64,000 bases of DNA from Omphalotus guepiniiformis (GCA_028554645.1 JAQOOI010000064.1:1674001-1738000), one strand, 5' to 3'. Shown: positions 1-11,466, numbered from the stretch's first letter. The notes: generated by a model from the letters alone, not told the origin. Program-made: numbers and translations.

Positions 1-417
1 CCTCACTTTCCTCCTCGGCCCTCCGGTTCTCCTCATCCAGAATCCTTTGCGCCTCCTCAACCTCTCTCCTCCTCCGCTCTCGCTCCTCCGCCCTCCACTT
101 TTCTTGCGCCTCCTGACACCACTCCTGAATCCTCCGGACTTCCTCTGTCCACTCATTCTTTGCCTTATCGTACTCAGCCCACTCCCTATCTTCTTCCTGT
201 TCAACTAAAAGAACATTGAGTATCGGACATCCGCAGACAGGATAAACTCACCCATGGCAATAGCCACTTTTATTCTATCAAACTCCTCCGCATTCTCCGG
301 TGTCTTCCTTCGAGGCAAGGCTGGTTTGACCCTTGGCTCGGGTTCCGGACGTCCGAATGGCACCGGAAGGGGGTATTCATTTTCAAAGGTTGGGGTGGTG
401 GCTCGAGTCGCTGGCAT
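1..417 (-). CDS. Antisense gene in the left-edge LTR element, charged coiled-coil protein (partial)
   Basis: The start ATG is at 417-415. Exon 1 is 252-417. A 47-nt GT-AG intron (205-251) follows, and exon 2 stays open to the window edge. The first ~55 residues are Pro/Arg-rich. After the splice the protein becomes an uninterrupted Glu/Arg/Lys/Gln-rich helix (WAEYDKAKNEWTEEVRRIQ and beyond), a predicted coiled coil. It lies antisense to the retrotransposon and about 200 bp upstream of its 3' LTR, the same place as antisense gene A in the 17-kb element. No catalytic domain is visible in the part present. Similar charged N-termini occur in gag-like proteins of mushroom retroelements, so a structural or nucleic-acid-binding role is possible, but this is inference. 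Confidence 0.6.
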
Positions 418-484
418 CTTTGTGTTGAGTTTACGGGGTTGAAGAGCGCGGGGTTGGGGGAACTTAGAGGTTTGCAGGCTAGGC

Positions 485-491
485 TTTTATA
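485..491 (-). promoter_or_regulatory. TATA box of the left-edge antisense gene
   Basis: TATAAAA on the minus strand, about 68 nt upstream of the ATG at 417. It suggests the antisense gene has its own Pol II promoter rather than depending on an LTR. Confidence 0.4.
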
Positions 492-562
492 TCAATCCAG
501 TGTTTGGCAGGATTTGGTCGATGTTGAAAATTCGGACACATCTCACTCCGAGGGGCAGGGTC

Positions 563-590
563 GGACTTGGGACTTGGGACTTGGGACTTG
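563..590. repeat. 7-bp tandem repeat (GGACTTG x4)
   Basis: Four perfect copies of GGACTTG followed by a degenerate fifth (GTACTTA), between the antisense gene and the 3' LTR. No function is evident. Confidence 0.9.
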
Positions 591-633
591 GTACTTAGGG
601 TTCTTGAGGGCAAGAACCCTAAGAGGGAGATAC

Positions 634-1146
634 TGTTGCGGCTATGCGCCGGAACTCCGGGTCAGACCTCCGGTTTCTAGAACTTCTTTGATTTCTTCTT
701 CCTGACATCTATTCAATCTTGCCATATGGTTCACTTTACAAATTCATGCTTTCCTATTCGCTTTTATTATTCTTTTCTACTCCGGACATCCGAACGTCGC
801 CGACGTTCCATGTTCTTATTGTTCTTTAGTTTCATTCTTCTCACACTATTGTTTTATTACTCCGAGTATCTCCGGTAGAATACTCATATAAATACTTCAC
901 GCTTATACTGTATATACTTTAGTTTTAAATCAATTTAGTCTCCGGACTACTATCTTGAATTTCTCGTCTGAACTCTTATCTCTCCTCGGACTTCCAATCC
1001 GGGTGCAGCACGGGGGGCAGTATCGAAATAATACTGCCTACCAGGTGAAGTCTTATTGTCGGAGCAATTCGGAGCTCCTGGTTTATCTTGTCTTGTTCCT
1101 TTCGTACTTCTTCTCTTGGACCTCCTCGGAGGTCCTCGCTCTCTTA
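634..1146 (+). repeat. 3' LTR of the left-edge element
   Basis: A 513-bp LTR. It begins TGTTGCGG three bases after the purine tract AAGAGGGAGA (621-630) and ends CTCTTA. A TATA-like CATATAAATAC lies near 884, as expected for a sense-strand LTR promoter. CCGT at 1147-1150 is the right copy of the presumed 4-bp target duplication; the left copy is outside the window. Confidence 0.6.
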
Positions 1147-1150
1147 CCGT

Positions 1151-2128
1151 CTCAAGTCCGCACGGACTTAACAGTTCCCAAATTTCATTGCATCGTTGTA
1201 GAAAGGAGCTCGAGGTGAGGACTTCGAACTTTTCACGGTCAGGATTGAAATAAGTAAACAACCGATTGACACGAATGTGATTCAACAGCGCATTTACCGG
1301 GTCGCAGGCGTTATATTGCTTTGGCACAAAAACTGTCACGCCCTTCTGCTTTGCAGCCTTGGTGAAAGGTAGGAAGATGTTGTAGGAAGGAGAATTGTGA
1401 ACGTTTGAGATGTCACGGATGAGCGGATTGAAAGCAGGGTTATACGTGTCACAGGAAGAGGATTTTGCGAAGGACTCGCCCAACCTAACCTGGGAATAGA
1501 AGGCGACGGAAGCGCCAGCAAAACACGCTACGTCAAAACCATTGGTACCATCCAGTGTAAGGTTCTCCTCTAGCATCTGTAGCATCTTCAGAGTAACCGG
1601 GTGCCGGGGTGGTTTTGAAGACGAGGGTGGTGCCATTCTGTCGGCTGCTTTTAGTGATTTGTCCAGCAACCAGCTGAGTGGCCAAGAGAATCCAAACGCC
1701 TGAGTGTAATCTCTCAGGTAACGTATGTGTGCCTGAGCGGTTGAACCGGCCAGGAGTCCCGTCATAGTGTTCGATATGTATTCAGCGAGGACCACCTCTG
1801 TTGGGGGCCAGAACTCACTTCCGTCAAGTTGAGAGGCGCCAGCCCAAGCAAAATAGCGTTTCACGGATCTGATGATGCGGCGACGGTGGGAAGGAGAGAT
1901 GGAGTCGTCTAGAACGCGTTGGACTGTTGAACTATGGTCCTTAAAAGAAGGTGAATGTGGGTTGCTTGGTGGAGTAGTATAGTTGTAGTTGAGATTCTTT
2001 AATTGGGAGGCCTTTCTCCATGGGCGAGACCGAGAAGATGAGCAAACGGCGGGCATATTAACAGCAAGGTACGTGTAGTGTAGAGTAGAGGTGAGCACAC
2101 TCTGGGCTTTGTCTATTACTTCATCCAA
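1151..2128 (-). pseudogene. DIRS-1 tyrosine recombinase, C-terminus truncated
   Basis: Phage-integrase-like recombinase of the DIRS/Crypton kind. The N-terminal SAM-like helical part (SHRRRIIRSVKRYFAWAGAS; then AEYISNTMTGLLAGSTAQAH) is followed by the start of the catalytic domain with the first catalytic Arg in VRLGES. The conserved H-x-x-R box and the nucleophile Tyr are missing. The reading frame runs into the left-edge LTR after a CGLET motif, and everything from about 1150 leftward is foreign LTR sequence. This copy cannot make an active recombinase. Confidence 0.75.
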
Positions 2129-2183
2129 ATACTGAGTTTGAGCTTATGATATCCGGTCTTTTGAAAAAAACGACATAAATATT

Positions 2184-3655
2184 TTAGACTTGTCTATGTA
2201 AGCGCACATTGTGGAATTGTACAGAGGGCATAAGAAACGGTCGCAAGTGGTCAGGCATTGCTGGCGGGTGTGAGTATAATAATTTCCGGCTTGGAAAGAT
2301 ACCCCAAGAAGGGTCGTCAGCAGGGTTGTCTGCTGTAGGTACATAGGTGCAATCTACCCAGATGTTGAAGTCTTGCATTAGAGCCACTATCTTACGCAAA
2401 ATGCTATTCTGTTGTGTGCCACGCGAGCGACCAGAGCGCAGGGCTCCGACAACCCCCATGTTATCTGAACGAATAGTGATGTGGATATGCGTGAAATGAC
2501 TTGAAATGAGGGTTCTAACGGCTAGCTCAATGGCTACCATTTCTGCCCAGCTGATTTTCCGTCCCTCTCGCATCCAATTCGGACGAAATTCCCAGGCAAG
2601 CCACTTGCCGTTGATGATGAGTCCAATGCCCCAGGATGTCGATGCGTCGACGTAGAGTTCGATATCACAAACATCGGGCAGTTGAATGATGTGCAGTCCC
2701 ACGAAAGGCTGTTGCAGTGTTGATGACCACCAGGCTAAGTCATTTTTCAGATCTTCCGACACGCGATGTGTTACGTGGGTTGATTTTGAGTGACAGAAAG
2801 AGCCCCGGAAACTGTACAAGGATGGTAGGTAACCACGACCAGCTGGTAGCACCAGAGTAACGTGGTTGAGAGTTCCAATGAGTGATTCTGCATCTGATAA
2901 TGACATGTGGGATCTTGTTAACCATGGTTCTAGTTTGGCGAGATATTTCGCTTTCTTGGTTTCCGGAAGTTGAACTGTTTTGTTCATGAGGCACCACAAG
3001 AAACCGAGATACAGGAAAGCGGACGCAAAAGGCACGAATTTGGAGATGGCCCAGGGCCAGCCTAACTCACTTGCAGTATCCCAGATCACGCCTTCATCGT
3101 AGGAATAAGCTACATTGTGTTGTGGGCTGTACGAGAGAGGGTATCTGAAGAATACAAAGTCGTCGACCCACTTGATGAGGTTGTCTACCCCGCGCGCTCT
3201 TAGGATCCGCACCATGGTGTCAGCTACTCGGCCGAACACACCAGGCGAAGATCGTTCACCGAAGTTCACAGCGTTGTCGAGGTGTACCAGGTTGTCTAAG
3301 AATAGCGCTACGAAATTGCGTGCAGAGGGGTGTAGAGGGATGTTGCGAAATGCAGAGTCAACATCAAAAATAGAAGCTTGGGAACCAGGAGGGGCTGCAC
3401 ACACGAGGAGATAGCACTCTGAAAAGGTGCCCCATTCGCAGGGGTAGTTATCAGAGTCGATGAGGCTATTAACAGAGGTGACACTTGGATCTATAAGAAC
3501 TGGAGGGTGACTGGGTGGCGCAGGTGGGGGGGGATCAAGGTCAGTTCTTGGGAATGAGTGGTTTATGACAATGGGAAATTTTCCTGCAATGAGAGTGAGT
3601 AAAAATCTCAAGAAATGATGTTCAGTAAACGAACCAGGCTTTTGCTCGAGGACGG
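2184..3655 (-). pseudogene. DIRS-1 reverse transcriptase-RNase H, main part
   Basis: This is the second part of pol, downstream of the solo LTR on the minus strand. It starts with a VLEQKPG box, then a 51-nt GT-AG intron (3584-3634) spliced in frame to KFPIVINHSFP. RT motifs seen are DVDSAFRNIPLH (motif A) and KWVDDFVFF (motif C, D-D present). RNase H follows with LYVDASTSWGIGL, the Glu of SWAEMVAIELA, the Asp of IRSDNMGVVGAL and VPTADNPADDPS. The order RT-RNase H-tyrosine recombinase, with no integrase, identifies a DIRS element. The catalytic residues look intact; the gene is broken only by the LTR insertion. Confidence 0.82.
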
Positions 3656-5499
3656 TGTTGCGTCAAAAAGCCTTTCAGTATTGAAATCTATCAGATTGAA
3701 GTAAATATGGAATGTTCAAGCATTGAAAACTGAACATAAAGGACTAGAGTCACCCCAGACTGCTAGTTAAGACATGAAACATACTTGTACTCACAATACC
3801 TAAGTGTAGTGTTTGCTACAGTACTAGATCTGGTGCTAAGCAACTGTGACCAATGGGTTATACAAAGAGATACTAGTTATGCCTCTCCAGATGTGTTGGA
3901 ATTCCAATGTTCCATACCAGATTGAGTTGGTCAGACCCACCCTCTAATAACTAGAGACTCTACCAAGTGTTGTTGACTGTAATCCAAGGGGTTGATGGAT
4001 TTTCACTTCAATTGAACAACTATCTAAGTCCTTTGGACTGATCAAAAGTTCCAGCTGGTCTTGCTAACTAAGTTGGCACTATAAGATTGAATGCTGAGAA
4101 TATGGGCAATCTTGAAGATTGTATTACCAGAGAAATATTTGTACATTGAGTACTATGTGAACATAATGTCACTAAGAGAAACTGCCAATCTGTGTAATAA
4201 TGGAAGTAGATTCAAAAGTTGCATCTGCACAAATGAGTTAGATACTCAATACTTCTGATGGAAGGAGTTAGATACTGAGAATGAGTATCTCTCTGGATCT
4301 GAGTATCTCTCTGAAATTCAGTAACCCTCTGAACTTGATGAAAGGCAAAGGCACTCTAATTGGAGGTCTTAGACGAAAGTATGGGATAGAATACTGTCCT
4401 AGGAGAAGCTGAGAGCTATCCTAAACAAGAAATATAACCTGAGTACAAATCTGACCAAAAAGAGATGTATAGGGGTAAAACTTGAAATAAACAGTTACTG
4501 TACCTTACTGTGGCTGATAGAAACGATGAAGCATGGTCTAGATAAGCTCTAGAGCTTCTACACAACTCCTAATGCTGCCCTAGTAGAGGAGAATGTGCCA
4601 ATTTTGGAGAAACTTATAGGGGACCAGATTTGCAATGCACTGAGGAGAATGTCACCTGTCAGGATACTGGTTGCTATTTACATGTTCTGGACCTTTATTT
4701 AGATACCCTGGGTACGCCCTAACACACCTAGAACACGGACAAAGCAATATATTTCTGTTTTTATACCAATCTATACCCAAAGTTCCTACTTTTGACTATC
4801 TAACTGGAAAATTACCTAGAAAACTACCCAAAAAGAATCCAATCTCTGCTCAATTGATACTTACTTACTTTTGACTCATTTACTGTTCAGATTACTCTTT
4901 TAATTTCGAGATATATGTTTGATTTTATGATTTAGTATATATAGCTTACAGAGTATCTATTTAGATTTTCTTAAGCAAGTACTGCCCAAAGCTACAAGCC
5001 AAAGCAGGAAACCCTTCTTAGACGAAATATAGCCTGGCTCTTTAGAGTTCAGTTCGAGAAATATCCAGTTGTGAAAACTTCTGTAAAGTCCCTTGTGGCA
5101 GATAAATTGAAAGAGATACTGAATCTTTGCTGAAACTGCTGTTCTGTCTGTGCTGAATCTGCCTGCTGAAACTGTCTGTGCTGCATCTGAAACTGTTCCC
5201 TGCATTGTCTGACCATTGGATCGAGTTTAAACATTGAGATTGATTGTCCTGAATCCCTCCTGAACCCTGAAAACCACCCTTACCTTCTGTCTGAATCTTG
5301 TGTTTTGAGATACCCTCTGCCATTTTTCACCCAGATTGAGATAAAGACATCTGTAACCCTGCAGATTCGAAGTTCAATTGTTGCGTCTAACTGTGTGGAA
5401 TCTCTGACAACGCCAGTCACACCTCACCCTACATCATTTTGATTTGAGTTGGATTGTGCTCATTTGAGTATCTCTCTCGTTCATTTCATAGTCACTACA
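3656..5499 (+). mobile_element. Solo LTR (family X, copy A) inside DIRS-1 pol
   Basis: An 1844-bp non-coding sequence that begins TGTTGCGTC and ends CACTACA, flanked by perfect 4-bp duplications ACGG (3652-3655 and 5500-5503). Removing it with one ACGG rejoins DIRS pol exactly in frame (PMSV to LEQKPG). No gag or pol lies inside, so it is a solo LTR left by LTR-LTR recombination. Its last 150 bp resemble the LTR of the 17-kb element (both contain CAACGCCAG and GTGCTCATTT), so it belongs to a related family. A second copy is at about 30637-38176 on the opposite strand. Confidence 0.85.
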
Positions 5500-5890
5500 A
5501 CGGACATGGGAGTGGTGTGGAAATGTCCAATTAGAGACTGTAAATGAGTCGGGTCATAGCCCAGTGAGAGACAGCCGCGTTTAATCTCCTCTGCAAATTT
5601 TCCTCTGACAATTTTAGCGTCGGAGTCAGCTGAGAAGTGGTTAGGTGCGAGAAATGTGCGTGATAGTTTGTAGCCTTCTACCCCAATCCGAAACCCATCT
5701 CGAAGGCCAATGGGGACATCTGCGAACTCTGGGAGCAGTTTACACTCTTCCAGGACGCGATGCCACGCATCATGCTTCAGCGGGGTAACGATCGGGAATA
5801 TATCAGAAAGGGTGGGTTTGTGAGCCGTGCGCTGAGGCTCCACAAATCCCACATCCGTGATGGTAGGCACATGGTTTGCGGGTGCAACCT
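5500..5890 (-). pseudogene. DIRS-1 pol, N-terminal part
   Basis: The first exon of pol on the minus strand, ending where the solo LTR begins. It contains the segment found just before RT in basidiomycete DIRS elements: TPLKHDAWHRVLEECKL, FADVPIGLRDGFRIGVEGY, LAPNHFS and LIGHFHTTPMSV. It overlaps the 3' end of gag (stop at 5803) in another frame. The solo LTR separates it from the RT exons, so full-length pol cannot be made. Confidence 0.72.
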
Positions 5891-7470
5891 GTGACACTGT
5901 TGAAGGAGAGGCAGTAGATGTTCCCTCTAGCATCGACATGACGGGATGATTTCCCCTCTCGCCATACGTGGTCCTCGGGGCGCTTGGTGTGCACCCAGAA
6001 GCTGTGATTACACTTTGGCCCTCCGAGCCAGCAGAAGTTTGGATTTTGCCGGGCCTCTTTTCCTCGTGCAGACGAGGTCGAGCCCTGCACGGACGGAGAT
6101 GTGGATGGGTAAGCTGACAGGCATGGAGTTGGGTTGGTGCGAAAGGAATGGAGGTACGCGTTGTTCTGTAATATAGAGGCGAACAGTTGTTCTTGGAAGA
6201 GGTCAATGCGAACGTTCTCTGAGCCTCTCAAAGAATGCCATTCAGAGACTACTCTGTGAGCATAATCGCGGTAGGATTCGAACACAGGAATGAAGTTGTC
6301 GTGTTGGCATAACATTGTGAACATTCGCTCGAACATTGTTGCAATGTTCATGGCTAGTTGTGAACCAGTCTTCGATTCGCCTTTGGGTATGTAGAACATG
6401 CGAATTGCGCGGGGCATCAATAGAGCAACGTCAGTGAAGTCCGCGCGGTCAATGCGCTCGACAGGGATGGTGTCCAAGTTCTTAGAACCCTTCCATTCGT
6501 AGCACAAAGAGATAGCTTCTTCACCGAATCGTGGTGCGAATAACCCTAGAGCGATGAATGGTTTCCAACCATCCTTGAGAGCATCAATGACTGCAAGCGG
6601 CAGGCGACAGGAAGACGCAGAAGGAGCTTGAGATAGAGCGTCGCTCATGGGGTCAAATGGGCAAAAGTGAAATTGCTTACAGGATCCTCGGGAGGAGGCG
6701 TCTTCGCCAGAGTCAGAAGACAAGAATGAGGGTGAATGTCGTCGTTTGCGGTGGCGACGAGGTTTTGGGGAGGTGGCAGATAGTGTGTCATCTTGAGAGG
6801 GTGCCGAGTGGTTGGCTTGGGGTTGGGGTTGACGTGAGTGTGTGTCAATGTGGAATATAGGTGCTTGTAGGTTGATGGGAGGCATTTGCGTGGGTGCCGT
6901 GTGTTGGCGGGCAGGCGGGGCACTGTTGGGTGTTATAAAGGCTGTGAGCCCCGAAGGAGGTGGGAATGGGGGAGGACCTATGAAGGTCGTTAGTTAGTGA
7001 GAATGCAGGGTGAATGTATGCATGCGTACCACGTGTAGAGGTAGTGTTATGGCGGCGTGAGGTCTTGTGAATGCAGAGGGCTCCGTGTGGGAGCGCGTGG
7101 CCGTGTGGGCGATGTATGCCGTGTGGGCGATGTGTGGAGGGAAGCTCCTGCAGGGGGTTGAGCAGGAGCGGGTGGCTGTGGGGGTGTGGTTTGCCTGGGT
7201 GGTCTCATTGGCGAGGCGTGAGGCGTAACTGGGGGCCGGGTCATGTTCTCTCTCTGCGGGTTGTCGCTGAGCTGGTTGGTTGGTTGGTTGATTGGCGTTT
7301 CCGGTGTTGTGATTGGTAGGCTGGTTGGCGTTTGTGGCGGGATTTGTGGTAGTGTTCGGTGGCACATTGGGAGGTTGTTGAAAAACGGATGTCGTCCCTA
7401 GAAGTCGTTCCAGTGGGTTGTCTGAAGATGAATTAGGCTCTCCGTTGCGGGAACGCGTGAATGGGGCCAT
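5803..7470 (-). CDS. DIRS-1 gag-like protein
   Basis: The ATG at 7470 opens a Pro/Asn/Thr-rich N-terminus (MAPFTRSRNGEPNSS). An intron of about 50 nt (GTACGC...CATAG, near 6980-7030) joins it to a second exon starting PPPFPPPSGL. Exon 2 has an Arg-rich stretch (PKPRRHRKRRHSPSF), a helical capsid-like part (SQLAMNIATMFERMFTML) and a C-terminal Cys/His cluster (CLSFNSVTGCTRKPC, HGCGICGASAHG) that looks like a nucleic-acid-binding zinc knuckle. The stop is at 5803-5805 and the pol frame overlaps the 3' end. The exact splice phase was not proven. Confidence 0.65.
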
Positions 7471-7617
7471 TGAAACATATTTTGAGAAAGGCGAGATGGA
7501 GAAGGAAGGGATATGAAAAATTCTACTGAGCTACCACTGATGTGAGGGAGAAGTTGGATGCAAGAGAGAAAGAGACAACGCAGTCACATGACCGTGTTCG
7601 TACTCTTTCTCGAAAAC

Positions 7618-7621
7618 CCGT
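7618..7621. repeat. Left target-site duplication CCGT of the 17-kb element
   Basis: CCGT immediately before the 5' LTR. It is repeated at 24811-24814 after the 3' LTR. Confidence 0.8.
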
Positions 7622-9116
7622 TGTTGCGCTGAAAACGCATACACACCTGAAATACCTGAAATTAAACGATTTCTACTGTGAATATGATGGGAATAAAGGG
7701 CTAGACTATGTCCCATAGTGCTAGCTAAAACATAGAACACGAATAGTTAAAGGCTCGAAGTGAAAGGACTACGATGTACGAGTAGGCATCAAGACCTTAT
7801 GGCTGATATGCCTCTAGACCTTCGGCGAAGTAACTACCTGCTGCGAGACTGTACAGTATGGTCAGACCCACCCTGCCTGGCAAAGAGCCCTTTGTCTGGA
7901 AGTCGCTATTCAAGTATCTGTGTAATCCACGGGACTTAGGAAGGAAGAAACTACACACACACAGGCGTAATAGCCTCATGAGCCTAAATAACGTCGAAAG
8001 GACAAAGCTAGCGGTATCGCCGAGCCATCAAAATGGTTTGTTCGAACTTAGCCGACCTCCTAGAACCTGCAGATTGATGATATACTGGAGATAACGCTTT
8101 ATGATTGGAAATATATGATCGACGATTCCGTTCCGAGATACTAGATGGTCAAAGCTATGAAAATGATCAGTCTCGATGACTGTATAATAACTTATTAGTA
8201 AAGTAATGACAGAATTGGCCTTCGAGCACTGGATATTGGTATATCTACGAGGTGCTATGGGGTCTAGATGTTGAAATAGGAGAAAATACGGAAGCCCGAC
8301 GGGATAAATGACTAGAAACTGCCCTCGTTGCCCCTATAAGTACACTGTAAAACAGTTACGAAGAAGAATAATAACGAAATGCCTAGGAGTAGTTCGTTTA
8401 GAATGGCTCGAGCGCATGATAAGAAGGGTCTAGATGTACCAAAAACATCACTAAAACATAATACTTACACATATATACCCAAGAACTGCACATAATTACC
8501 CTCTAGACGTGCCTACTTACCCAACTCAGTCATATTGTTTCTGTTTATATCCATTTTATACTCGATGTTATCCCTCTGTTCCTTTTAATTACTCCACTCA
8601 GTTTTCTATCTATTTATGAAATACTTACAAGCAGTAGAGTACATATACTGTCATGTATAGGGTCGAGCACCCCAGGTTACGACTGCCCGCCAAATTGGAG
8701 AACTTTACGTATCTTCTAGAGCGTTAAATCGCAGAAGGCCTCTTGATTGTGAACGTCAGGCCCCGGTTCTTCGAGCTGGTAGAGGCAGACTATTAGGAAT
8801 TGCAGTGCTTTGATAGAGTGCTAAATATCTGAACATCTGTTGTGTTTGAACTGTCTGTCTGTCTGTCTGTCTGTCTGTGTCTGTCTGTCTGTGTCTGTCT
8901 GTCTGTGTCTGTCTGTTTTGCTGTTTCTGGTACTCGTCGAAGGGTCTAGACGGTGATCTTTCAGTTCAGTTAGTCTTTCCAACAGTCTAGCTCGACTTTA
9001 GTCAGTTTTCTGCGTGCGGAATCTTTGCCAACGCCAGACTACACTCGCTTTTACAAGGCAACCTTTGAGTTTTAGACGAGTTCCTACGTCTTAGAGTGCT
9101 CATTTCGCTGCTATTA
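7622..9116 (+). repeat. 5' LTR of the 17-kb Ty3 element
   Basis: 1495 bp, starting TGTTGCGCTG and ending GCTGCTATTA. It holds a (CTGT)n microsatellite at 8851-8916. By line-by-line reading it matches the 3' LTR except for one base near the end (CCTACGTCTT here, CCTACATCTT there) and 14 fewer bases in the microsatellite. Confidence 0.93.
8851..8916. repeat. (CTGT)n microsatellite in the 5' LTR
   Basis: Tandem CTGT units with interspersed CTGTGT. The 3' LTR copy (24531-24610) is 14 nt longer, so this is the length-variable part of the LTR. Confidence 0.9.
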
Positions 9117-9118
9117 TC

Positions 9119-9135
9119 TGGAGCCCACCACGAGG
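9119..9135 (+). other. Primer-binding site of the 17-kb Ty3 element
   Basis: TGGAGCCCACCACGAGG starts 2 nt after the LTR end. It begins with TGG, complementary to a tRNA 3' CCA. The complement would be a tRNA ending ...GGGCTCCA, with U at the discriminator position as in eukaryotic tRNA-Cys. The tRNA identity is a guess. Confidence 0.6.
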
Positions 9136-9528
9136 GGTAGTTTCAGAAAACAATTATATCGAGTTTTACTCTTGAAAGACCCCTGTGTCTAAATATCGCT
9201 GTCTTTTTGACCTCGGCAAATTGAATTGACGATTTGATTTGCCTCTCGAAGTGTGAATTGTACATTTGCATAACACTTCAAGGTATTCCACTTCAAATCC
9301 GAGTCTCTTGCAAAGATTAGTGACTCTAGCCGTCGTGGAAAACCTAGAACTACACGAAATTCCCGTGAGGCTGGACAAGAAGAATTAATATTCGAGTCTA
9401 GACCCCCTCGTCGTAGTAGAATCCCTGTTCGAAACAACTTGCCTCTGTCTAGAGAGAGGTATAGAGGAACAAACGAAGTTATAGGAGATATAAGACTACC
9501 AAGTCCTGAATTCTCTGATTTTACAAAC
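9136..9528 (+). other. Leader between primer-binding site and gag
   Basis: About 390 nt without an ATG in the gag frame. The gag frame is open back to about 9270, but the first in-frame ATG is at 9529. It probably holds the packaging and leader sequence of the genomic RNA. Confidence 0.4.
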
Positions 9529-11015
9529 ATGCCTGATGAAGGAAATAATACTACTGCTGGACCTACTGGTCAAGGGCGAAACCCACAGCAGCAGAGACAA
9601 CCAAATATTGATGAGGCTGCGGTGAATCGAAATCCTGGAGGAAATCGGCCGCGCCGACCTCAACAAACGGAAGTAGTAGATGCATACTTACGAGAGCTAC
9701 CTGCTGAGGTGCTCGCCGAAGTACAAAACGAGCAGTTACCGAAAGTCTCAAAGAAGGCACCCATATTTGATAGAGATCGTCCTGAGAAACTTGCAGGATG
9801 GCTCGAGGACTTAGAGGAAATCTTTAGGACTTTAAATATCAGATCTGAGATGGTGAAGATCCATCTAGCCTTGAAATACATGACTTATGAGACGAGAAAG
9901 GAGCTAGCTACACTTGATGCAGCTTCAGGAGATGATTGGGAAACATTTAGAGTTGCCTTGCTTGACTGCTATCCGGATTCTAGTGATAAGGACGGATATG
10001 GCTCGAAGCAGAGGCTCATGAGTGTAATTGAAAAGTACATGCTAGTGCCATCTGGTCAACTAGAGAAGCTTTTGGCCTTCTCGAGGGCGTATCAGATTGA
10101 AGCAAAGAAGTTAATGAGTGGACATGCTGTCATCTCGAACTTCGAGGCAGTACAAGGATATCTAGCTGCTCTAGAAGAACAGTTTAGAAAGAGAGTTATT
10201 CGAAAGTTATCAACTAATGGTACTGGAGAAGGGGTTCGTCGAAGAGATAATCCTTGGACTCTAGAGCAAGTTGTTAAAGCTGCAAAAGCTGTATGTGCTA
10301 TTCCTCCTGAGGAATTATATGATGTAGGAGCGAGTTGGAGCCTACCAGATGTCATAAACACTGGAGCTAGACCCCTCTCGAGCCGACCATCTATGACTGA
10401 CAGGTTAACTGCTATAAAGCAGGAAGAAGCACAGAATGAGTGGGAACGAAAGATTTCGTACACAGTAGATGATAACGAGACGAAAATTAAGACCATTCAC
10501 CAGAAGCTAGACACTATGACGAACCAGAATCAAGAGATGATGAAGTCCTTGATAAGGATGGTACAAATGTCAAGTAGAAACCCTGAAAATATGGGTCTAG
10601 CGTCTTCGACGAATGTTGGTATGTCTTCTATGCCTAACAGAGGACTTCTGGACACGAGTAGAGTTATGCCTGCCCATGATCTAGCTTGTTTCATGTGTGG
10701 AGGCAGAGGACATGGTTCACAAGACTGTCCAGCTCAACATCACTTTGTAAGTAAAGGATGGATGAAGCGAAATGTGAGGAATAGATGGGAACTAAAGGAT
10801 GGTTCACCACTTCCTTGGATAAATGAAGGAGATAAAGAAACTAGAAAGGAAAAGATTGAGAAAATTGCAAAAGAGAAGGGATGGGATGTAGAAGTCCACC
10901 CAGATCAGTTCTTATATGAAGTAGAATCTATGCCAAATGCATACCAGGTGCAGCTGCACGAAGCTAGCACCCTGGGAATGGAAAATAATGAAGTTGATAC
11001 ATTGGCTGTACAAGT
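9529..11015 (+). pseudogene. gag: gag of the 17-kb element (split by an insertion)
   Basis: The ATG at 9529 opens 496 residues up to an inserted element at 11016. Residues ~75-270 form the helical capsid-type domain (FDRDRPEKLAGWLEDLEEIF, LALKYMTYETRKELATL). A CCHC zinc knuckle (CFMCGGRGHGSQDCP) is near 10690-10735, followed by a basic region. If the insertion and one copy of its putative duplication (GTACAAGT / GTCCAAGT) are removed, the frame continues VQV-LEQLERMGVEYK and ends at TAA 13187-13189, giving a 525-residue gag. In this copy the insert adds early stops. Confidence 0.85.
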
Positions 11016-11466
11016 TACGAATTCGGAGTGTAACGAGAATTTGTTCTTATGGCGGCACCATCCAGCCAAAAATTTGACGGTTAAGCGGGCCTCCGCTTTG
11101 ATCGGAGCGACCTTAAATTGTATATGTAATAATTGTATATTAGTCAGCATTTTCGGCCCTTGTTTTTGCACACTTATGGTCAGTTAAGCTGGCCTCCGGT
11201 TAAGTCGGTTGTCATTGCCAGAGGCCGGTCAGTTAAGGCTGGCCTCCGGTTCAATTGGTCCGTCCTTGCCCGAGGCTCGTTCTGCCCCTCATCTGCCCCC
11301 TCATTTTTGTGCTCCATGCCACTGGCAGGACTGGGTTAGATATTATTTTGAGGTTGTTATAAACATAAAATATTCTAGGAGGTCCAAGTTATAAATGTAT
11401 TAAAACGGGATGTTAAATACAAGTAAAAAAAACACATTTTTTGTAAGAAACATGTAATTTTTTATA

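Larger units (their letters stand above)
1..1146 (+). mobile_element. 3' end of an LTR retrotransposon running off the left edge
   Basis: A plus-oriented LTR retrotransposon of which only the 3' end is inside the window. What can be seen is an antisense gene (1-417), its promoter, a purine tract (621-630) and a 513-bp LTR that starts TGTTGCGG and ends CTCTTA, followed by CCGT. The LTR interrupts the tyrosine recombinase of DIRS-1. Boundaries come from the similarity of both LTR ends to those of the 17-kb element (TGTTGCGC...CTATTA, then CCGT). The 5' LTR and pol lie outside the window, so the superfamily (probably Ty3) is inferred. Confidence 0.65.
1151..7600 (-). mobile_element. DIRS-1: DIRS-like tyrosine-recombinase retrotransposon
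   Basis: Read on the minus strand the order is gag (7470 to 5803), the start of pol (about 5890 to 5500), a solo LTR insertion, RT-RNase H (3655 to 2184) and a tyrosine recombinase (2128 to 1151). There is no DDE integrase; integration would use the recombinase. The right boundary is unclear because the 17-kb Ty3 element inserted only 148 bp upstream of the gag ATG, so the DIRS 5' end probably continues beyond 24815. The left end is cut by the left-edge LTR element. Confidence 0.8.

Noticed and set aside
950..1150. C-terminal part of the tyrosine recombinase frame
   Set aside because: The frame is open but lies within the left-edge LTR and lacks the H-x-x-R and Tyr motifs.
10092..10496. 134-codon minus-strand frame inside gag
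   Set aside because: Shadow of the gag frame; no intron signals or family features, unlike the antisense genes A and B.
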